Shown here piece after piece: positions 16,204 to 24,979 of a stretch of 63,193 nucleotides of DNA. Origin of the DNA: Phycisphaerales bacterium. Lineage in GTDB: Bacteria; Planctomycetota; Phycisphaerae; Phycisphaerales; UBA1924. The stretch lies in the NCBI GenBank assembly GCA_029213305.1, contig JARGPA010000010.1, positions 56,362-119,554 of the forward strand, read 5' to 3'. A program made the position numbers and the translations under genes. Under the pieces are notes generated by a model. The model was not told where the DNA came from. It did not search any database and saw nothing but the letters and a program-made list of their open reading frames with translations. Position 1 is the stretch's first letter. Each line of letters opens with the position of its first letter.

Positions 16204-17340
16204 TCAATCAAGATGATTAAGTATTGATGTCATCGATTTGATGACTTCATCAACGCTGATTTGTTCGATTGAGCATCGTTCAGGATGATCATTTGCAGAT
16301 TGATCAGGCGGGAGCGAGTCATCGGCAACAATGATGATCTCTGAAGAGGATCCATCGGGTAATGGCCTTGTTGGAATGGTTGTCCATCTTGGATCTGTAG
16401 GTCCAAAGAGAGTGATAAGTGGAGTCCCAAACGCAGCAGCGATGTGACGGGGTCCTGTGTCATTTGTGATTAGGATCCGAGCGTGCTCGATGATTGGTTT
16501 GAGTGCGCCCAAAGTGTTTCCAAGTGAAGGTAGTGAAACTGGATTTGATTCTGCAAGATTGATGATTTCTTGAACTAACTCTGATTCATTTGGGGATCCA
16601 TTGATGAGTACGCGTAGATTGTGTGCTTTGTATAGATGGTCAGCAATGATTGCAAAGCGTTCCTTTGGCCAACGCTTTGCGTGATTGTTTCCCCCGGGGT
16701 TCAAGATCGCATATGGAGTTGGTTGTTGATCGTCGATAGAAATTGCGGCGCTTCTCAGCACTTCAACTGCTTTCTCTTTATCTGTATCCGTGTACCCGAG
16801 TTGCATGTATGCATCTTTCGGGAGTGCAAGCTCAAGCTCTTTGCAACTTGTCGGCGTGTGGATTGACCAATCAATCATTTCTTCGTCGAGGAGATGTGAT
16901 GTCAAATTCCAGTAGTAGTCCACTGCAGGGGTTAGTTTCCATGATCGATCAGCATTGCGAGGCGGAGATATCGGATCAGTCAATAGAACTGCTCTTGAAT
17001 CTCTGTTGTATCCAACTCGTCTTGGGATATATGCGAGGCGAGTTGTGAGCGCTGTTGAGAACGAGTTCGTGAACAAGAGTGCAGTGTCATATCGTCGTGG
17101 ACGAATCTTGTTTGCGGTTTTTTTCGTCGCCATCATTCCTGAAGGGGTTGTGATGTGCAACTCGTCGAAAAGAGTGTTTCCACTCAATACTTGATCCATT
17201 CCAGGTTTACAGAGGCCTCCAATAAAGATACCTGGGAATGCATCTCGGAGACGGCGCACGGCGGGGGTAGCCATTACTACATCCCCAACCCAAGATGGGA
17301 GGACTATGAGCAGGCGGAGTGGTGTTTTCGTGGAGTTCAT
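16204..17340 (-). CDS. waaF: GT9 ADP-heptose:LPS heptosyltransferase II-like
   Basis: This 378-residue GT-B enzyme belongs to family GT9, which adds L-glycero-D-manno-heptose to the lipopolysaccharide inner core at the cytoplasmic face. It begins 'LRLLIVLPSWVGDVVMATP', the WaaF/WaaC N-terminus, has 'ILNPGGNNHAKRWPKERFA' in the donor domain, and ends with 'NDTGPRHIAAAFGTPLITLFGPTDP', the GT9 signature. It lies nine bases downstream of the GmhB-like phosphatase gene, which supports a heptose pathway role. The assignment to WaaF rather than another GT9 enzyme rests on overall resemblance only. Confidence 0.82.
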   Translation of the reverse strand: MNSTKTPLRLLIVLPSWVGDVVMATPAVRRLRDAFPGIFIGGLCKPGMDQVLSGNTLFDELHITTPSGMMATKKTANKIRPRRYDTALLFTNSFSTALTTRLAYIPRRVGYNRDSRAVLLTDPISPPRNADRSWKLTPAVDYYWNLTSHLLDEEMIDWSIHTPTSCKELELALPKDAYMQLGYTDTDKEKAVEVLRSAAISIDDQQPTPYAILNPGGNNHAKRWPKERFAIIADHLYKAHNLRVLINGSPNESELVQEIINLAESNPVSLPSLGNTLGALKPIIEHARILITNDTGPRHIAAAFGTPLITLFGPTDPRWTTIPTRPLPDGSSSEIIIVADDSLPPDQSANDHPERCSIEQISVDEVIKSMTSILNHLD

Positions 17341-17349
17341 CGTTTGGAT

Positions 17350-18279
17350 TTAGTGCATGGGGTCGTTTGCGCTAGGCCAAAGGTCCGTGTTGTGATTTGA
17401 TCGATGCCAACGATTCGTGTCTCTCCGGAGTTGAGCCATAAACGCAAGTGCGCCAATTTTATGGATTGCAAGGGTCGCACTTACAGAAGAGTCAGAGAGT
17501 TCAATACTCAGTAGTGGAACACCAGTTCGTTCTGCGATTGCACGAGCACAAGCTTCTACAGTAGCGCGGACTCGTTCGTCTGCGAGAGGGTGTGCATACG
17601 GATTCAATGGATGAATGGTTACTGATGATATTTGTTCTTGGTCTTGGTTTGGGTCTTCTTCGACATCGAGGATGAGTCTCGCAGCATGGGCAAGATCTGT
17701 GACTGGAGATTCGTGCGCAACACGGATGGTTTGTGAAGCCGGGACTCCAGCTGCAATCGCGGCGTCGAGGTCTCTCTGTTTGTCTCCAACCATCCACGAT
17801 CGAGCGGGATCAAGGTTTAGTTCTTTGCAAGCCGCTACGATCATGCCCGGATGTGGTTTTCTCCATTCGTGCTCGACTGAGAGATGGGTGAGTACTCCAG
17901 TCTTGGGATGGAATGGGCAAGAATACCAGGTCACGATGAGTTGATCGTCGAACAATGCGAGTTCGTCGTCTTCATGCTTAGGTTGTTCGTTGTGATGAAT
18001 CTTGTTTCGAAGTCGATCGTTGCACGCGTCAACATCGTGCATTGTTCCCCCTGCTCGTGCGACTCCTCCTTGGTTTGTGATCACAACGAGTGTGTACCCA
18101 GCATCTTTGAGTGCGATCAGCGCATCGGGTACGCCGTCGATAAGTATTGCATACTCTGGTTTGAGTAGATCCCCCGGGACAACCCCTTCCCACGCCTCGT
18201 TTGGAAGATCGAAGTTCCGATTGATAGTGTCATCTCGATCGAGGAAGATCGCTGGTTTTCGTTCAACGGAAATGGTCAT
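17350..18279 (-). CDS. HAD phosphatase, GmhB/histidinol-phosphatase-like, with extra C-terminal domain
   Basis: The first ~190 residues form a HAD-IIIA phosphatase like GmhB (D-glycero-D-manno-heptose 1,7-bisphosphate 7-phosphatase): motif I 'FLDRDDTIN' (12-20), 'VVITNQGGVARA', 'WRKPHPGMI' and 'MVGDKQRDLDAAIAAG'. GmhB holds zinc with C-x-H and C-x-C. Here the C-x-H site reads 'CPFHP' and the second pair is replaced by 'EHEWRKP', so the zinc loop is largely lost. About 110 further residues follow that GmhB lacks. The gene is 309 codons long. TACCAT five bases before ATG 18279 suggests leaderless transcription. The neighbouring heptosyltransferase favours a heptose substrate. Confidence 0.75.
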   Translation of the reverse strand: MTISVERKPAIFLDRDDTINRNFDLPNEAWEGVVPGDLLKPEYAILIDGVPDALIALKDAGYTLVVITNQGGVARAGGTMHDVDACNDRLRNKIHHNEQPKHEDDELALFDDQLIVTWYSCPFHPKTGVLTHLSVEHEWRKPHPGMIVAACKELNLDPARSWMVGDKQRDLDAAIAAGVPASQTIRVAHESPVTDLAHAARLILDVEEDPNQDQEQISSVTIHPLNPYAHPLADERVRATVEACARAIAERTGVPLLSIELSDSSVSATLAIHKIGALAFMAQLRRDTNRWHRSNHNTDLWPSANDPMH

Positions 18280-18284
18280 ACTGA

Positions 18285-18290
18285 ATGGTA
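18285..18290 (-). promoter_or_regulatory. Candidate -10 element of a leaderless promoter (GmhB-like)
   Basis: TACCAT on the minus strand ends five bases before the ATG at 18279. The same hexamer at nearly the same distance precedes ubiX. Confidence 0.4.
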
Positions 18291-18389
18291 TGCGATAGGT
18301 GGGGATGCTTTGGATAGTTTGCGTGTAAAGAAGTATTCATAAATCACTACAAACCTGAAAAACACCGCAACTCAGATTTGGAGATGTGG

Positions 18390-18395
18390 TATGTT
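18390..18395 (+). promoter_or_regulatory. Candidate extended -10 element (transporter gene)
   Basis: TATGTT, preceded by TGG (TGn extension, 18387-18389), ends five bases before ATG 18401. Confidence 0.35.
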
Positions 18396-18400
18396 TGATC

Positions 18401-19762
18401 ATGGGATTCGGGAAGAAATCATCGCATTGGTCTCGGGTGATGCCGATTGAGCGAGAAGAGTTAGGGATGGTCCTGCGATGTGGGGCGTGTTTTTTCTTTT
18501 TGCTCTTTGGATATTTTCTTCTTCGTCCAATGCGAGAAGCAATGGGAGTTCAGCGCGGCATGAATGAGCTGCGTTGGCTTTTTATTATTACATGTGCCGT
18601 ATCACTTCTGGTTACACTCGCATTCAGTTCGATGGTTTCCAAACTAGATCGAAGAAAATTCATCTCGTTCGCATATCGGATCGTGATGTTGTGTCTTATT
18701 GCGTTCATGATTTCAAGAGCGTTCTTTGGAGATGATGTAAAGCGATATAGCGGATATGTATTCTATATCTGGCTCAGCGTAGTGAATCTCTTTATGGTGA
18801 GTGTCTTCTGGGGATTCATGGCAGATATCTGGACACTCGGATCTGGTAAACGGGTGTACGCCGCGATTGGAGTTGGGGGAACACTCGGGGCTTTGCTCGG
18901 GTCTAACTTTGTCTGGTGGTTAGCGAGTGAGATAGGACCAGTTTGGCAAATGGGTCTCGCAATCGTGATGTTTGAACTTGCGGTTCAAACCGTTCTCATG
19001 ATTGATAGAAAATCACGGAAATCTACACGATCAACCAGTGACACAGAGAGAGCTGTTGAACCCATGGGTGGTTCATATATAGATGGCGCGAAAGCAGTTT
19101 GTGGTTCACCTTATTTACTTGGGATTGGGTTGTATATTGTCTTGCTCGCGGTGAGTAACACATTGCTCTACTTCACTCAAGCAAAGCTCGTGATCGATGC
19201 GTCTGATGAGTTGTCTCAACGTATTGCGATATTTGCACAACTGGACATGTGGACACAGCTCTCAACGCTGATGGTGCAGCTCTTTGTGACATCACACTTG
19301 ATCAAACGCGTGGGAGTTGGGGTTTCGTTGGCGCTACTTCCAATTATCACTGTATCTGGGTTTGCAGTGCTCGCGTATGTCAGTAGTCGTCCAGGGATTG
19401 AAGGTTGGCAAATCTTTGCAACATTTGCAGTATTCAACTCCATTCATCGAGCTACTCGTTATGCGATAATTCGTCCTGCTCGGGAGACATTGTTTTCGGT
19501 ATTGTCGACAGAAGATAAATACAAAGCAAAACCGATCGTTGATGTTTTTCTCTATCGGGGAGGAGATGTTGCAGGAACTGTTGCAGAGAAGATCGTTGCG
19601 TCCACTGTTGGTGGAATCGTTGGGATGGTTTTTCTGGTTGCGCCTCTTGCGATTCTCTGGGGAGGGCTCGCGGTTGCGCTTGCGATGGTACAACAAAGAA
19701 AAGCAAACAAGACCCAAGACGATCACGATAGATTAAATCAAAAACTAGCACAGGGACTATAA
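18401..19762 (+). CDS. MFS/ATP-ADP-translocase-like membrane transporter
   Basis: A 453-residue polytopic membrane protein with about 12 helices. The start of the membrane part, 'FFFLLFGYFLLRPMREAMG', and the later 'ATRYAIIRPARETLFSVLSTEDKYKAKPIVDVFLYRGGDV' region (conserved charged loop) match the COG3202/TLC-like branch related to NTP/NDP exchangers. Free-living planctomycetes carry such proteins, whose substrates are not established. I place the start at ATG 18401; GTG 18386 and TTG 18395 are in frame. TATGTT five bases upstream fits a leaderless mRNA. It is followed after 25 bases by the Tat-exported SDR gene, probably in one transcript. Confidence 0.8.
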   Translation: MGFGKKSSHWSRVMPIEREELGMVLRCGACFFFLLFGYFLLRPMREAMGVQRGMNELRWLFIITCAVSLLVTLAFSSMVSKLDRRKFISFAYRIVMLCLIAFMISRAFFGDDVKRYSGYVFYIWLSVVNLFMVSVFWGFMADIWTLGSGKRVYAAIGVGGTLGALLGSNFVWWLASEIGPVWQMGLAIVMFELAVQTVLMIDRKSRKSTRSTSDTERAVEPMGGSYIDGAKAVCGSPYLLGIGLYIVLLAVSNTLLYFTQAKLVIDASDELSQRIAIFAQLDMWTQLSTLMVQLFVTSHLIKRVGVGVSLALLPIITVSGFAVLAYVSSRPGIEGWQIFATFAVFNSIHRATRYAIIRPARETLFSVLSTEDKYKAKPIVDVFLYRGGDVAGTVAEKIVASTVGGIVGMVFLVAPLAILWGGLAVALAMVQQRKANKTQDDHDRLNQKLAQGL

Positions 19763-19787
19763 GTTTCCATTACATTGGAGAAATGAA

Positions 19788-20981
19788 ATGACATCATCAA
19801 GAAGAGAGTTTATTGGACAAGCTGGCGCACTTACTGCGAGTGCACTGGTTGCATCAAATGCATTGGGATCGAGCATCTTTGCGAAATCAAAGAAACTAAA
19901 TATTCTGATGCTCGGAGGCACAGGTTTCGCGGGGCCTCCTATGGTGCGTCGAGCAATTGCTAATGGGCACAATGTGACTCTTTTCAATCGTGGGAAGAGT
20001 GGGCCAGACATGTTTCCTGATCTTGAGCACATTACTGGTGATCGGTATGCAGATCTGAGCGGGCTTGAAAAGTTTGTGCAGGACGGCCGAAAGTTCGATG
20101 CGGTAATTGACACATTTACCTATGTCCCAAAGACAGTAACAGACACAATGGATATCTTGCTCTCTGCGATGGGACAGTATGTTGTGATCTCTACGACCTC
20201 GGTTTATGCAACCCGATCTGCTATTGGAATGGATGAGACAGGTGAGAAAGCAAGGGTTACCGATGAGATCGCAGATGGGATCAAAACACATCGTGAGGTT
20301 GGTATGCATTACGGCGCGATGAAAGTTCGTGTTGAAGAGGCCGCGGAACAAAGAATGCCGGGCAAAGTGTGCATCATTCGTCCTGGATTAATTGTAGGAG
20401 ATCGTGATACAACGGGAAGGTATTCGTACTGGCCAATCCGTGCTGCTGAAGGCGGCACAATGATCGGTCCCGGATCAGGCAAAGATTATGTGCAGTACAT
20501 TGATGTGAGAGATTTGGGAGATTTTACGATTCATTGCATCGAGCAACAACACATGGGTGCATACAACGGGATATCACCAGCAGGCGAGAGAACGAGTAAA
20601 GATATGGTTGAGAGCGCTGTTCGTGTTGCAAAGAAGCACGGTGTTGACACAAAGATCGAATGGATCAACAACGAGTTTCTCGAAGAGAACGGAGTCGCTG
20701 CATGGCAACACATGCCTGCTTGGGTTCCTAACTCAGTAGAAGGATACGAAGGGCAAGGACAACTTAGCACTAAGAAGTCGATCAAAGCAGGGCTCAAGAC
20801 TCGTCACATTGACGATACCGCAGAGGCGGCATTGATGTATTTCAAAACTCGAGGCGAAGAACTCAAAGCAGAGAATGGAGAAGAGTTTTACAAAACATGG
20901 TCACAAAGGATTCGAGGAGGACTCCCCGCTGAGCGTGAGCAAGAAGTGCTGGCCTTATGGGAAGCAAGTAAAGAAGACTAA
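19788..20981 (+). CDS. Tat-exported NAD-dependent SDR (epimerase/dehydratase family)
   Basis: A 397-residue extended SDR with an N-terminal twin-arginine signal ('SSRREFIGQAGALTASALVA', residues 3-22), so it should fold with its cofactor before export to the periplasm. The Rossmann loop is 'MLGGTGFAGPP' (~42-52), and 'GMHYGAMKVRVEE' supplies the catalytic-type Y-x3-K. It resembles the cytosolic SDR at 3588-4607 along its length, including the 'PAWVP' region. The start is ATG 19788 with GGAG (19777-19780). A terminator follows 43 bases after the stop. The substrate is unknown; similar proteins are annotated as isoflavone-reductase- or epimerase-like without proof. Confidence 0.82.
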   Translation: MTSSRREFIGQAGALTASALVASNALGSSIFAKSKKLNILMLGGTGFAGPPMVRRAIANGHNVTLFNRGKSGPDMFPDLEHITGDRYADLSGLEKFVQDGRKFDAVIDTFTYVPKTVTDTMDILLSAMGQYVVISTTSVYATRSAIGMDETGEKARVTDEIADGIKTHREVGMHYGAMKVRVEEAAEQRMPGKVCIIRPGLIVGDRDTTGRYSYWPIRAAEGGTMIGPGSGKDYVQYIDVRDLGDFTIHCIEQQHMGAYNGISPAGERTSKDMVESAVRVAKKHGVDTKIEWINNEFLEENGVAAWQHMPAWVPNSVEGYEGQGQLSTKKSIKAGLKTRHIDDTAEAALMYFKTRGEELKAENGEEFYKTWSQRIRGGLPAEREQEVLALWEASKED

Positions 20982-21018
20982 GTGTGACAAGAATGTGACT
21001 TACCAATATAACGAGTTG

Positions 21019-21027
21019 TGATATAGT
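21019..21027 (+). promoter_or_regulatory. Extended -10 promoter element (TGA-TATAGT)
   Basis: TG (21019-21020), one base, then TATAGT (21022-21027) is a textbook extended -10. It ends six bases before ATG 21034, so the start codon is likely the 5' end of the mRNA. Its last three bases lie in the left arm of the terminator hairpin. Confidence 0.5.
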
Positions 21028-21050
21028 CCAGATATGATCTGGACTTTTTT
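21025..21050 (+). terminator. Intrinsic terminator containing the next gene's start codon
   Basis: Arms AGTCCAGAT (21025-21033) and ATCTGGACT (21037-21045) are perfect complements, and six T's occupy 21045-21050. The three-base loop is the ATG (21034-21036) of the downstream gene. It should end transcripts from the Tat-SDR gene. Confidence 0.85.
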
Positions 21051-22785
21051 ATATTGGATATTACTAGTGCTTGCAATTGCAGTTGGGTTGCGAGGTTTGT
21101 TTTGGGAGAGAGCAGGGTTTCGAGGCCGAGCCAAGATTCGGTGTCGAAAGTGCTGGTATGATTTAAGTGCATCTCAAGCACATGTTCAGGATGGTCCAGT
21201 CATTTGTCCTGAATGTGGCAAGGAGCACGCGACAAGAAAATCACTCAGAAAGACTCGACGAAACAAACGTTGGATTTTGTGTGCATGCGTCATATATATA
21301 CTGGCATATTGCGCAAGCACCATTCCCAAAATTCAACAAAATGGTTGGGGTTCTGCAGTTCCTCGGACACTCATTGTGATGTCGTTTCCATTCTTGTCTG
21401 AGGAGCAAGGGTCTGGATTGTCATTGTTCATGTTACAGCCAGCAGCATCGAATGCTCGAGACTTTGATCTATTTGTGCTAGATCAAGTTCCAGATTCGAC
21501 GGGTGGATTTTTCTCAGGTAACTATGTTGATCCAAAGACGATAGAGTACGGTTGGTTCTCTAGACGGCTAGCTTTTTTCATTGCGCACTTTGAGAACGAG
21601 TCCGTATTGACAGATGGGACTACTGCAAAGGGTAGGGCATACAAGGGATTGTTAACAGGTTTGATAAAGAGCGATCGAAGTTACAAGTTTGAATCTGAAT
21701 GGGTTCGTCAAGTTGTCACGATAGATGCGCAGATACAACATGACTTTGGACCAAGGGAATATCCAGTCGGATTTGTACAGATGCGTCGATTGTTGAACGA
21801 TTCCTACCGAGTGATGTTTAACAGTTCCAGCGAACCGTATTCAGGATCTCCCCCATCAAGCATGAGAATGAACGGAGTTAAGCCAATGATGAGCACGCCT
21901 GAAGAAGAAAGGGCGCATTGGGTAGAACGATTTTTGTGGGATTCATTACATCCGGTTAATCGAGTATATGGTGATCGAAGAGAGGCGATGATGCCTGGCA
22001 CTACTTTGCGCGTTGGACAAAATTTAGGGAATGGGGTAGGGGAGACAGATGTAACTTTTCGTTTTTTAAAATACATTGGAGAAGATTTTCAAGGGATGCA
22101 AAATGACTCGCTATGGAAATCAGATTTCAGTAAGAAACAAAGCATTCAATACAAATTGAGTTCAATGAGAACGATAAAAGCAGACAGTTCGATTGAGTTT
22201 AAAAAGTCGATCGAACAATCATTCTCTGTGAGGTTAACTGTAGAGTATGAAACAAGAAAGCAAAAATGGGTACCTGTAATCATCATTGAACATATAGATG
22301 GGCAAGTAGGGTTTAAAGATGCAATCGTGTTTGGTGGGAGCATCAATGTGCTCGCGGTGAGGCCAAGTGTTACTGAAGAGGCTGGTGGGACTGAATACTT
22401 ACGAGAACTCAGTCAGAACTGGTGGTCTTGGAGTAATGAGGGTTACTCAGATACTCCATTAAGAGAGCGAAAGAGTGATAAAGTTCAATGGAGAAGGTTT
22501 GAACTTGATCGTCCTTCATTGAGAACGAGAGCAAGATTCAGTTCTTCATTACCAGGAGAGTTGAGTGGGAATCAATGGGCGATCAAGCGTAAGAATAGTC
22601 TTCAAACGAAAGTTGTTTTAAGAATAAGTAACAAGTTCGGAGGGACTTCTCTCGACTTTGGCGGACTCTGGGGTGATCGGGTTTATGTTGGCGATTTACA
22701 GTTCGATATCCCAGATTGGAGTGTTGAAGACTTGCGGCAGCTCATTGTCAACGGGATAGCTCCTGATCATGCAATACCCGAGTGA
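21034..22785 (+). CDS. Zinc-ribbon membrane protein of unknown function
   Basis: The 583-residue product starts with a hydrophobic helix (residues ~2-19), then a zinc ribbon with Cys37-x2-Cys40 ('CRKCWYDL') and Cys58-x2-Cys61 ('CPECGKE'), a basic segment, a second helix (~80-96) and a long extracytoplasmic region of about 480 residues without repeats or known motifs. The same ribbon occurs in two small membrane proteins at 54995 and 55314. There is no ribosome site. The ATG at 21034 lies in the loop of a terminator and six bases after an extended -10, so leaderless initiation is likely; GTG 21067 is an alternative that would shorten the first helix. The function is unknown. Confidence 0.7.
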   Translation: MIWTFLYWILLVLAIAVGLRGLFWERAGFRGRAKIRCRKCWYDLSASQAHVQDGPVICPECGKEHATRKSLRKTRRNKRWILCACVIYILAYCASTIPKIQQNGWGSAVPRTLIVMSFPFLSEEQGSGLSLFMLQPAASNARDFDLFVLDQVPDSTGGFFSGNYVDPKTIEYGWFSRRLAFFIAHFENESVLTDGTTAKGRAYKGLLTGLIKSDRSYKFESEWVRQVVTIDAQIQHDFGPREYPVGFVQMRRLLNDSYRVMFNSSSEPYSGSPPSSMRMNGVKPMMSTPEEERAHWVERFLWDSLHPVNRVYGDRREAMMPGTTLRVGQNLGNGVGETDVTFRFLKYIGEDFQGMQNDSLWKSDFSKKQSIQYKLSSMRTIKADSSIEFKKSIEQSFSVRLTVEYETRKQKWVPVIIIEHIDGQVGFKDAIVFGGSINVLAVRPSVTEEAGGTEYLRELSQNWWSWSNEGYSDTPLRERKSDKVQWRRFELDRPSLRTRARFSSSLPGELSGNQWAIKRKNSLQTKVVLRISNKFGGTSLDFGGLWGDRVYVGDLQFDIPDWSVEDLRQLIVNGIAPDHAIPE

Positions 22786-22798
22786 TTGGTTGTATGAG

Positions 22799-23749
22799 TT
22801 AAAGATTCTCATCGATAAACTCAGCATTCGTATATCTTTTTCGATCGACAATTAGGTTGAGCAGTTCTGGCCGCGAGTAGTGCCCGCTTGGATCAAAGTT
22901 TTGGCGCTCTCGATCAATAAAGGCGGGGTCAAGATCGACAATGAACACATCCTCAATATCGGGTTGAGGTTTTAAGAGCCAGCTCCCGTCTGGGTTTGCG
23001 GCGGCGGATCCGCCGTTATGGATGATATCAGATTCATCAGTAATTATGCGATCACGTGAAGGGATTTTCGATGGGATATCACTTGCGCGGATTAGAGTCG
23101 AAGCACTAAGGACATAGCTCCGAGATTCTCTCGCGACGAATCGGGTGATGTCCTTCGTGTTATCAACGCTGCCTGGCCAGATGGCGATGTGAAGATTGAC
23201 CCCTTGCGCTTGGAGTGTAGCGCGAGGGAGGGGCATCCAGTTTTCCCAACAGTTTAATGTTCCGATTCTGAATTCATTGCATTCATGTGCAACCAATCCG
23301 TGCGCGTCTCCGGTGGCCCAGGATAATCGCTCTTCGTAGGTTGGCATGAGCTTTCGATGTGTGCTGACTATTTTTCCATGATTGTTGATCGTAACTGCAG
23401 ATGCGAAGATCGAGTGTCCGCCTCTATCGAGAGGTTTTTCTGCGATCCCAATCACGACCCAGATGTTGTTCTCTTTTGCAGCACTGCAGATCGGATTCAG
23501 ATCCCCTCTTTCAATTTGAACCGATTCTTGCAGATACAAAGCATGAAGTTCTTTCTGATCTTGAGCGTCAAAGCGTGCGCCATTGGTGCGCGAGATCCAA
23601 AGCGGATACGCAGGAAGAAAAGTCTCCCCGAAAGCAACGAGAGATGATCCCTTTGATGCTGCAAGCTTGATTGCTTCGATTGCTTTTGAAGATGTTGCTT
23701 CGCGATCAAGTAGAACAGGCGAGATTTGTGCGAGTGCTGCTTTCATCAT
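22799..23749 (-). CDS. Nitrilase-family carbon-nitrogen hydrolase
   Basis: This 316-residue member of the nitrilase superfamily shows the catalytic Glu42 ('FGETFLPAYP'), Lys133 ('HRKLMPTYEE') and Cys167 ('LNCWENWMP'). The 'CWENxMP' and 'ERLSWATGDAHG' contexts are those of true nitrilases (branch 1), which hydrolyse a nitrile to the acid and ammonia, rather than amidases. There is no signal peptide. The start is the first of two adjacent ATGs (23749), six bases after GGAG. An intrinsic terminator of the aldolase gene lies just upstream, so the nitrilase should have its own promoter or rely on read-through. The substrate is unknown. Confidence 0.85.
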   Translation of the reverse strand: MMKAALAQISPVLLDREATSSKAIEAIKLAASKGSSLVAFGETFLPAYPLWISRTNGARFDAQDQKELHALYLQESVQIERGDLNPICSAAKENNIWVVIGIAEKPLDRGGHSIFASAVTINNHGKIVSTHRKLMPTYEERLSWATGDAHGLVAHECNEFRIGTLNCWENWMPLPRATLQAQGVNLHIAIWPGSVDNTKDITRFVARESRSYVLSASTLIRASDIPSKIPSRDRIITDESDIIHNGGSAAANPDGSWLLKPQPDIEDVFIVDLDPAFIDRERQNFDPSGHYSRPELLNLIVDRKRYTNAEFIDENL

Positions 23750-23767
23750 TAGTTACTCCGTGAGTAC

Positions 23768-23799
23768 AAAAAAGGAGGAACACAAATGTGCTCCCCCTT
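23768..23799 (-). terminator. Intrinsic terminator of the aldolase gene
   Basis: On the minus strand AAGGGGGAGCACA pairs with TGTGTTCCTCCTT (13 pairs including two G-T), followed by further T's (complement of 23768-23771). It lies 23 bases after the aldolase stop. Confidence 0.8.
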
Positions 23800-23822
23800 C
23801 GTGATTTTAAAAAATACAAGCT

Positions 23823-24917
23823 TTACGCGATTGTGACTTTGTCATCAAGATACACATCTTGGATTGCTTGCAAGAGTGCAGCGCCTTCACCCATTGGGCG
23901 CTGGAATGCTTTCCTACCTGAGATGAGACCCATGCCGCCGGCGCGTTTGTTCACGACTGCGGTCGTGACTGCGTCTTTGAGATCGCCTTCACCTTTTGAT
24001 TCGCCGCCGGAGTTGATCAACGGGCTTCGACCCATGTAGCAGTTCGCGACTTGGTATCTGCAAAGATCAATTGGGTGTCCGCCTTGTCCGTTTTCATCTG
24101 ATGAGCAAAGCTCTGTGTAGATTCCGGTATTGAACTTACCGTAGGATGAGTCGCCTGTGTTGAGTGCTTTGTATCCACCGTTGTTTGTTGGGAGTTTTTG
24201 TTTGATGATGTCAGCTTGGATTGTCACTCCGAGATGGTTCGCTTGAGCGGTCAAATCTGCAGATGAGTGGTAATCGACGCCGTTGACTTTGAATGCGTTG
24301 TTGCGGATGTAGCACCAGAGGACGGTAACCATTCCGTATTCATGCGCTTCGTGGAACATATCTGCAACATACTGGATCTGAGATTCTGAATCGTCTGAAC
24401 CAAAGTAGATGGTTGCACCAACAGCGGCGGCGCCCATCTCCCAACATTGCTTGATCGAACCGAATGGGATCTGATTGAATGTGTTGGGGTATGTCATCAA
24501 CTCGTTATGATTGAACTTGACGAGGTAAGGTATTTTGTGAGCGTACTTGCGCGCGGTTGCGCCGAGAACTCCGAATGTTGACGCGACCGCGTTGCAGCCG
24601 CCTTCAATTGCGAGTTCGATGATTGACTCTGGGTCAAAGTAAGTAGGGTTTGGAGCAAATGATGCGCCTGCGGAGTGTTCGATCCCTTGATCTACAGGAA
24701 GGATCGAAGTGTACCCTGTTCCTGCGAGTCGGCCGTGGTTGATGATCCGATTGAAGTTATTGAGAACATTCTGATTTCGATCAGTCATTGATAAGACTCG
24801 ATCGACAAAGTCGCCGCCGGGGAGATTCAGTTGATCTTTCGAGATCGCAGGAGAGTTAAAAGAGAGCAGGTCGTCATTATTAAGGACGGATGCAACATCG
24901 ATAGTCAGGTTTGCCAT
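23823..24917 (-). CDS. fbaB: Class I fructose-bisphosphate aldolase (FbaB/DhnA type)
   Basis: This 364-residue protein belongs to the archaeal-type class I aldolases, which split fructose 1,6-bisphosphate through a Schiff-base lysine. Recognisable segments are '[15 protein letters not shown]', '[13 protein letters not shown]', '[14 protein letters not shown]' and '[16 protein letters not shown]', the last from the phosphate-binding end of the barrel. The start is ATG 24917 with GGAG just upstream; a longer frame to 24989 would run to the SRAP gene without homology. It is followed by a strong terminator. Gluconeogenic use is plausible with the ppdK gene in the same window. Confidence 0.9.
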   Translation of the reverse strand: MANLTIDVASVLNNDDLLSFNSPAISKDQLNLPGGDFVDRVLSMTDRNQNVLNNFNRIINHGRLAGTGYTSILPVDQGIEHSAGASFAPNPTYFDPESIIELAIEGGCNAVASTFGVLGATARKYAHKIPYLVKFNHNELMTYPNTFNQIPFGSIKQCWEMGAAAVGATIYFGSDDSESQIQYVADMFHEAHEYGMVTVLWCYIRNNAFKVNGVDYHSSADLTAQANHLGVTIQADIIKQKLPTNNGGYKALNTGDSSYGKFNTGIYTELCSSDENGQGGHPIDLCRYQVANCYMGRSPLINSGGESKGEGDLKDAVTTAVVNKRAGGMGLISGRKAFQRPMGEGAALLQAIQDVYLDDKVTIA

Positions 24918-24979
24918 TAGGTAACTCCGTGCGGAAATTGGGTATGAACAGTGGACCCATGAGGGTGAAACATGGGATT

